Source of the DNA: Cryobacterium flavum
Lineage (GTDB): Bacteria > Actinomycetota > Actinomycetes > Actinomycetales > Microbacteriaceae
NCBI RefSeq assembly: GCF_900103805.1
Contig: NZ_FNIB01000004.1
Coordinates: forward strand, 326,339 to 390,338
DNA: 64,000 nt
Direction: 5' to 3'
Part shown: piece by piece, positions 59,341-64,000 of the stretch
Position numbering within the stretch: the stretch's first letter is position 1
How the letters are laid out: each line of letters opens with the position of its first letter
Notes under the pieces: generated by a model
What the model saw: only the letters and a program-made list of their open reading frames with translations
Told to the model about the DNA's origin: nothing
Databases searched by the model: none
Made by a program: the position numbers and the translations under genes

Positions 59341-60264
59341 TTAGCTGGCGGCACCGTCATCGCGGCTGCGCCGCAGGGCGAGGAAGTTCTCGAGTTCGGC
59401 GGCGATTTCATCGGCCGACGGCAGCTCGCCATCTTCGTCGGTGAGCGGCGACCGCAGCGGGCTTCCCTCCATGTAGGCGTCGTAGCGCTGCTCCAGTGTG
59501 CCCACCAGCTTGGCCAGCTCCGGGTTGTTCCGCACCTGGTCATCGATGCGTGCCACGAATTCTCGATTGGCTTCCCGCAGGCGATCGGTCGGAAAGATCA
59601 ATCCGGTCGACGCGCTCGTGCTCTCTAGCGCGGTGAGGGCTGCGGCCGGAAATTCGGTGTCACCCAGGTAGTGCGGAATGAGCAGCACGTAGCCGACCGT
59701 GGAGGCGCCACGTTCCTGCAGGCGGAACTCCAGGAGGTGCAGAACGTTGGCCGCGACCTGCGTGTGCGGCCGCCAGACCGATCGGTTCTCGATGAGATCG
59801 GAACGGTTGCCGCTGACGGTGACACCGATCGGTCGGGTGTGCGGAACGGGCATGGGGATGGCGTGCACCCAGGTTGCCCCGGCGACCGTGAATCGGTCGA
59901 CGAGCTGCAGCACGGCGGCAGTGAACTGTTCCCAGCGGAAGTCGGGTTCGAAACCGGTCAAGAACAGGAACGGCTGCCCGATCTCATCGCGGGCCAGGTA
60001 CAGCTGCAACGTCGGCGGCTGATAGTTGGTGAGATGATCCTGGTCGAAGTAGATGATCGGGCGCCGGGCCCGATAGTCGAGCAGAGTGTCGGTGTCGAAC
60101 GACGCGACGACGGTGTGATCCAGGGTGGTCAGCAGATAGTCGGTGAACTGGGCTACCGCACCACCGGCATCCGCGAAGCCAGTCAGGCCCATAATCAGGT
60201 GCAACCCCTGCGGGACGCCAGCGGCGTCGGCGGTGAGTTCGTAGAGCTCCTCGGGGTCTGACAT
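59341..60264 (-). CDS. PAC2 family protein (second copy)
   Basis: A 307-residue PAC2-fold protein, paralogous to the one at 4441-5409. It shows GLTGFADAGGAVAQF in place of EGWNDAG, the FDQDHLTNYQPP stretch, LTGFEPDFRW and VPHTRPIGVT. The C-terminal helix (AELENFLALRR) is short and lacks the Asp-Gly-Arg tail of the other copy. TAGAGT (60271-60276, minus) lies six bases before ATG 60264 (leaderless). It is divergent from pepA. A role as a proteasome-assembly-chaperone-like protein is by fold only. Confidence 0.82.
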   Translation of the reverse strand: MSDPEELYELTADAAGVPQGLHLIMGLTGFADAGGAVAQFTDYLLTTLDHTVVASFDTDTLLDYRARRPIIYFDQDHLTNYQPPTLQLYLARDEIGQPFLFLTGFEPDFRWEQFTAAVLQLVDRFTVAGATWVHAIPMPVPHTRPIGVTVSGNRSDLIENRSVWRPHTQVAANVLHLLEFRLQERGASTVGYVLLIPHYLGDTEFPAAALTALESTSASTGLIFPTDRLREANREFVARIDDQVRNNPELAKLVGTLEQRYDAYMEGSPLRSPLTDEDGELPSADEIAAELENFLALRRSRDDGAAS

Positions 60265-60367
60265 TCCTTAACTCTAATCCGAGGGGCACATTTGTGCTGT
60301 GTTTTGGGGCTTTCACCATCGTGCCCAGAGCGAACAGCCTGGTAACGGCCCCGGATAGCATCGAGTT

Positions 60368-61861
60368 ATGACTGTTCCCACCCTGTCCCTGTCCACCGAG
60401 TCCGCGCTGGGCTCCCCCGCCGACATTCTCATCCTCGCTGCGCTGCAAACGGATGATGGGGTGCAGCTAGTCGCGGACGTCACCCTCGGTGACGCCCTGA
60501 TCGCGTCGGTGACGGCTCAGCTGCCGCTCCTGAACGCCACCGGAGCACGCGATGAGATCGTGCGTCTGGTGTCGAGTGCCGGCACTCCGCGCAGCATCGC
60601 CGTCGTCGGACTGGGGCGCGTGCTCAGCACCGCAGCCCTTCGCCACGCGGCCGGGTCTGCCGTTCGGCAGCTGACCGGCGCGACCTCGGTCGCCTTCGCC
60701 ATTACCCTGGGCGACGCCGACCAGGTCGAGGCCGTGCTCGAGGGCGCCGCGCTCGGTGGCTACTCCTACACTGCCTACCGCCACAGCTCGCTGGCCGCCA
60801 CCAAACTTCCGGCCCGAAACGTCGTGGTGCACACGACGACACCGGCGGCATCCGCTGTGGAGCGCGCCCAGGTCAGCGCCGAGGCCATGGCCCTGGTCAA
60901 GGACCTGGTGAACATGCCGCCGCTCGACCTGTACCCGGCAGCGCTGGCCGATCTGGCGATCGAGGCCGCCAGCGGACTGCAGCTCGAGGTGACGGTCTGG
61001 GACGAGCAGCAGCTCGCTGCCGACGGGTTCGGCGGCATCGCCGGGGTCGGAGCCGGCTCGACCCGCCCGCCGCGCCTGGTCAAACTCAGTTACACCCCGA
61101 GCGGGGCCGGCAAGCACCTCGCCCTGGTCGGCAAGGGCATCACATTCGACACCGGCGGACTCTCGCTCAAGCCGCCGGCATCCATGGTGGGCATGAAGTA
61201 CGACATGACAGGTGCCGCCACTGTTCTGGCCGTGGTGGTCGCCGCGGCCCGGCTGCAGCTGCCGGTGCGAATCACCGCGTGGATGTGCATCGCCGAAAAC
61301 ATGCCGTCGGGCTCGGCTATCCGCCCCAACGACGTGCTGCGCATGCGCGGTGGCCGCACCGTCGAGGTGCTCAACACGGATGCCGAGGGCCGCCTGGTAC
61401 TCGCCGACGGCCTCGTCGCGGCCGGCGAAGAACACCCGGACGCCATCATCGACGTCGCGACCCTGACCGGGGCCCAGGTCGTCGCGCTGGGCAACCGGTA
61501 TTTCGGCGCCATGGGCGATGACGCTCTCGTTCAACACGTGCTCGCGGCCAGCGCTGCGGCCGGCGAGAACGCCTGGCCGATGCCGTTCCCGGAAGAATTG
61601 CGCGCCACCCTCAACTCGGACGTCGCTGACATCGCCAACGCGAAGATCGGCAGCTCGGCCGGCGGAATGCTGCTCGCCGGGGTCTTTTTGAAAGAATTCA
61701 TCGGAACGGATGCGGCCGGCCAGACCATCCCGTGGGCTCACCTCGACATTGCCGGACCGGCCGAGAACTCCGGCACGGGCTGGGGATTCACCGCTGCCGG
61801 CCCGACCGGGGTGTCCGTTCGGGCGCTGATTCGACTGGCCGAGGACTTTTCACGCCCGTAG
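60368..61861 (+). CDS. pepA: leucyl aminopeptidase (M17)
   Basis: A 497-residue cytosolic di-metal aminopeptidase. The N-terminal ~170 residues are the non-catalytic domain. The catalytic part has GKGITFDTGGLSLKPP (metal Lys/Asp), MKYDMTGAA (Asp), and the signature NTDAEGRLVLADGL. A TAGCAT box at 60356-60361 lies six bases before ATG 60368, which suggests a leaderless mRNA. It is upstream of lpdA but separated by a 100-base interval that holds a promoter candidate. Confidence 0.94.
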   Translation: MTVPTLSLSTESALGSPADILILAALQTDDGVQLVADVTLGDALIASVTAQLPLLNATGARDEIVRLVSSAGTPRSIAVVGLGRVLSTAALRHAAGSAVRQLTGATSVAFAITLGDADQVEAVLEGAALGGYSYTAYRHSSLAATKLPARNVVVHTTTPAASAVERAQVSAEAMALVKDLVNMPPLDLYPAALADLAIEAASGLQLEVTVWDEQQLAADGFGGIAGVGAGSTRPPRLVKLSYTPSGAGKHLALVGKGITFDTGGLSLKPPASMVGMKYDMTGAATVLAVVVAAARLQLPVRITAWMCIAENMPSGSAIRPNDVLRMRGGRTVEVLNTDAEGRLVLADGLVAAGEEHPDAIIDVATLTGAQVVALGNRYFGAMGDDALVQHVLAASAAAGENAWPMPFPEELRATLNSDVADIANAKIGSSAGGMLLAGVFLKEFIGTDAAGQTIPWAHLDIAGPAENSGTGWGFTAAGPTGVSVRALIRLAEDFSRP

Positions 61862-61886
61862 TACAGTCGTAGGGGCAAGAAAAAGC

Positions 61887-61916
61887 TTGTCAAACCACGC
61901 GGTCGAGCAGCATAAT
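61887..61916 (+). promoter_or_regulatory. candidate promoter of lpdA
   Basis: TTGTCA (61887-61892) and CATAAT (61911-61916) are 18 bases apart, close to the consensus of the principal sigma factor. The lpdA GTG with its ribosome site GAGGGAG lies about 45 bases downstream. Confidence 0.4.
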
Positions 61917-61961
61917 CTGTCGGCCGTCGTGACAAAGCGTAATGCGCGAGGGAGTAGCTGA

Positions 61962-63335
61962 GTGTCGGAACAGAATTTTGACATTGTCGTTCTCGGTGGC
62001 GGAAGCGGTGGATACGCAGCAGCGCTGCGTGCCGTGCAGCTGGGATTCACCGTTGGTCTGATCGAGAAGGGCAAACTCGGCGGCACCTGCCTGCACGTCG
62101 GTTGCATTCCGACCAAGGCCCTCCTGCACTCGGCTGAAGTTGCCGATTTCAGCCGTGAAGCCGCCAAATACGGCGTCAAGACCGCGTTCGAGGGCATCGA
62201 TATCGCTGCTGTCACCGCGTTCCGCGAGGGCATCGTGGCCAGCAAGTACAAGGGATTGCAGGGCCTGGTAAAAGCTCGCGGAATCACCGTGATTGAGGGC
62301 GAAGGCCACCTGGTCTCCCCCACGACCGTTCAGGTCGGCGAAGACATGATCGTCGGCAAGAACGTCATTCTGGCTACCGGCTCCTACTCTCGCTCGCTGC
62401 CCGGGCTCGAGATCGGCGGCCGCGTCATCACGAGCGAAACCGCTCTCGCCCTGGACTACGTTCCCAAGAAGGTCGCCGTGCTCGGTGGCGGCGTCATCGG
62501 CGTCGAGTTCGCGAGCGTCTGGAAGTCTTTCGGCGCCGACGTCACGATCATCGAGGCTCTACCGCACCTCGTGCCCAACGAGGAAGAGTCCATCTCTAAG
62601 CAACTCGAGCGTGCGTTCCGCAAGCGCGGTATCGAGTATTCCCTCGGCATCCGCTTCCAGAGTGTCACGCAGTCCGATTCGGGCGTCGTGGTCACTCTCG
62701 AGAACGGTGCGACCGTTGAGGCCGACCTCCTGCTCGTGGCCGTCGGCCGCGGACCGGTCACCGCGGGCCTCGGCTTCGACGAAGTCGGCGTCACCATGGA
62801 CCGCGGGTTCGTCATCACCGACGAGCGCCTCGCCACGAACATCCCCGGCGTGTACGCCGTTGGCGACATCGTTCCCGGCCTGCAGCTCGCCCACCGCGGC
62901 TTCCAGCAGGGCATCTTCGTCGCCGAAGAAATCGCCGGACTGAACCCGATCATCGTCGAAGACGTGAACATCCCCAAGGTCACCTACTGTGACCCCGAGG
63001 TTGCCTCCGTCGGCTACAGCGAAGCCAAGGCAGCCGACAAGTTCGGTGCCGACCAGATTTCCACCTACGAGTACAACCTCGGCGGAAACGGCAAGAGCTC
63101 GATTCTGGGAACTGCCGGTTCGGTCAAGTTGGTGCGCGTCAAGGATGGCCCCATCGTGGGCATCCACATGATCGGTGCTCGCGTCGGCGAGCTCATCGGC
63201 GAAGGCCAGCTCGTGGTGAACTGGGAAGCGTACCCGGAGGACATCGCTCCGTTCCTGCACGCGCACCCGACGCAGAGCGAAGCGATGGGTGAGGCCTTCC
63301 TGGCTCTTGCCGGCAAACCGCTTCACGCGATGTAG
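61962..63335 (+). CDS. lpdA: dihydrolipoyl dehydrogenase
   Basis: The E3 component of 2-oxoacid dehydrogenase complexes, which reoxidises dihydrolipoamide with NAD+. The 457-residue flavoprotein begins with the FAD loop VVLGGGSGGYAAALRA, then the redox disulfide motif GGTCLHVGCIPTK, an NAD loop VAVLGGGVIGVEFAS, GVYAVGDIVPGLQLAH, and the C-terminal base motif HAHPTQSEAMGE. GAGGGAG precedes GTG 61962. The E2 gene follows 62 bases later, so the two probably work in one complex. Confidence 0.96.
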   Translation: MSEQNFDIVVLGGGSGGYAAALRAVQLGFTVGLIEKGKLGGTCLHVGCIPTKALLHSAEVADFSREAAKYGVKTAFEGIDIAAVTAFREGIVASKYKGLQGLVKARGITVIEGEGHLVSPTTVQVGEDMIVGKNVILATGSYSRSLPGLEIGGRVITSETALALDYVPKKVAVLGGGVIGVEFASVWKSFGADVTIIEALPHLVPNEEESISKQLERAFRKRGIEYSLGIRFQSVTQSDSGVVVTLENGATVEADLLLVAVGRGPVTAGLGFDEVGVTMDRGFVITDERLATNIPGVYAVGDIVPGLQLAHRGFQQGIFVAEEIAGLNPIIVEDVNIPKVTYCDPEVASVGYSEAKAADKFGADQISTYEYNLGGNGKSSILGTAGSVKLVRVKDGPIVGIHMIGARVGELIGEGQLVVNWEAYPEDIAPFLHAHPTQSEAMGEAFLALAGKPLHAM

Positions 63336-63397
63336 TCGGATTCCACAATTTTCATTGATTTTTCAGATAAGTAAACGGTTTTGAAGGAGACATACGC

Positions 63398-64000
63398 ATG
63401 AGCGAATCCGTCAGCCTCCCGGCACTCGGAGAGAGTGTCACAGAGGGCACGGTCACCCGCTGGCTCAAGAACGTGGGCGACCGCGTGGAGGTCGACGAGC
63501 CGTTGCTCGAGGTATCGACCGACAAGGTGGACACGGAAATCCCGTCTCCGGTCGCCGGCATTATTGAAGCCATCCTGGTGCAGGAAGATGAGACCGTCGA
63601 GGTCGGCACCCCCCTGGTCACCATCGGCGACGGATCGGGCGCGGCCGCACCCGTCGCTGAGGCACCGGCTGCAGAAGCGCCGGTTGCTGAGGCGCCCGTT
63701 GCCGAGGCACCCGCGCCGGTTGCTGAGGCGCCCGTTGCCGAGGCACCCGCGCCGGTTGCTGAGGCGCCCGTTGCCGAGGCACCCGCGCCGGTTGCAGCAC
63801 CCGAGCCCGTCGCGGCACCAGTTGCAGCACCCGCACCCGTCGCGGCACCAGTTGCAGCACCCGAGCCCGTTGCGGCACCGGTTGCAGCACCCGCACCCGC
63901 ACCCGTCGCGGCACCAGTCGCTGCACCAGCGCCCGTTGCAGCAGAACCAGAACCGGTCGCTGCAGCCCCGGCAGCAGCACCCGCACCCGTCGCAGCCGCC
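63398..64000 (+). CDS. sucB: 2-oxoacid dehydrogenase E2 component (dihydrolipoamide acyltransferase), 5' part
   Basis: The gene starts at ATG 63398 (GAAGGAGA upstream) and runs off the window, so 201 residues are visible. Residues 1-~78 are a lipoyl domain ([17 protein letters not shown], with the lipoylated Lys in VSTDKVDTE). The rest is an extreme Ala/Pro/Val/Glu linker, the mobile hinge between lipoyl domains and the catalytic core. It is probably the 2-oxoglutarate or pyruvate dehydrogenase E2; which one cannot be told without the 3' end. The linker contains exact 36-base repeats. Confidence 0.9.
   Translation, partial: MSESVSLPALGESVTEGTVTRWLKNVGDRVEVDEPLLEVSTDKVDTEIPSPVAGIIEAILVQEDETVEVGTPLVTIGDGSGAAAPVAEAPAAEAPVAEAPVAEAPAPVAEAPVAEAPAPVAEAPVAEAPAPVAAPEPVAAPVAAPAPVAAPVAAPEPVAAPVAAPAPAPVAAPVAAPAPVAAEPEPVAAAPAAAPAPVAAA
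63683..63790 (+). repeat. three perfect 36-base tandem repeats in the E2 linker
   Basis: Units at 63683-63718, 63719-63754 and 63755-63790 are identical and start GTTGCTGAGG. Each codes for [12 protein letters not shown]. Imperfect repeats rich in GCACCCG and GTTGCAGCACC continue to the window end. Confidence 0.9.

Noticed and set aside
63683..64000. CRISPR-like array
   Set aside because: The repeats are contiguous, without spacers, and encode the in-frame E2 hinge.

Overview
The window is a stretch of chromosome from a high-GC actinobacterium, most likely a member of the Microbacteriaceae (Cryobacterium-like; this placement is inferred from gene content and order, not from a phylogeny). Actinobacterial markers are mshC (mycothiol), RbpA, a fused PafBC regulator, a HelY helicase next to tatA-tatC, the bcc-aa3 respiratory genes (qcrCAB, ctaCDEF), DUF3043 and DUF7455 proteins, and sigA. 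Many genes carry a TANNNT -10 box 6-8 bases before the start codon, the pattern of leaderless mRNAs.

Layout. 1-4.5 kb: end of an ABC permease, tRNA-Leu(GAG), an M20 peptidase, uppP and mshC. 4.4-8.3 kb: a PAC2 protein, one continuous ORF joining a HAD phosphatase to the tRNA m1A58 methyltransferase TrmI, and an FKBP lipoprotein. 8.4-16.4 kb: pafBC, a small membrane protein, tatA, tatC, helY, lnt, and opposing rbpA. 16.5-24.2 kb: glycerophosphodiesterase, SPFH/NfeD pair, SDR, S9 peptidase, UvrA-like ATPase. 24.2-30.4 kb is the accessory part: a decayed mannitol dehydrogenase, a degenerate CPBP protein, about 640 bases with no gene, an aldo/keto reductase, a CPA1 antiporter with a UBP-type zinc finger, and a sugE pseudogene. 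30.4-35.5 kb: PTS-dependent dihydroxyacetone kinase (dhaKLM) divergent from glpF and glpK. 35.5-45 kb: trpD, ctaE-qcrCAB, rlmA, and converging ctaC-ctaD-ctaF. 45-54.3 kb: HesB/IscA protein, dipeptidase, DUF3043, a phosphodiesterase, converging topoisomerase genes parC and parE, DUF7455. 54.4-64 kb: sigA-murT-gatD on the minus strand, an MFS transporter, a second PAC2 protein, pepA, lpdA and the start of the 2-oxoacid dehydrogenase E2 gene.

The genes are mostly core housekeeping: envelope assembly (uppP, murT/gatD, lnt, tat), aerobic respiration (Qcr/Cta), glycerol and dihydroxyacetone use, thiol metabolism, and transcription (sigA, rbpA, pafBC). The most unusual item is the MurT-GatD pair. 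In other bacteria this enzyme amidates D-glutamate of lipid II. Here GatD has no cysteine at its nucleophile position and MurT has lost its zinc-ribbon cysteines. Microbacteriaceae are known for B-type peptidoglycan, in which the D-Glu alpha-carboxyl carries the cross-bridge instead of an amide. I therefore propose that this pair has been repurposed, possibly to attach the bridge amino acid. Other points worth attention are the HAD-TrmI fusion, the antiporter/zinc-finger fusion, and three perfect 36-base repeats in the E2 gene.
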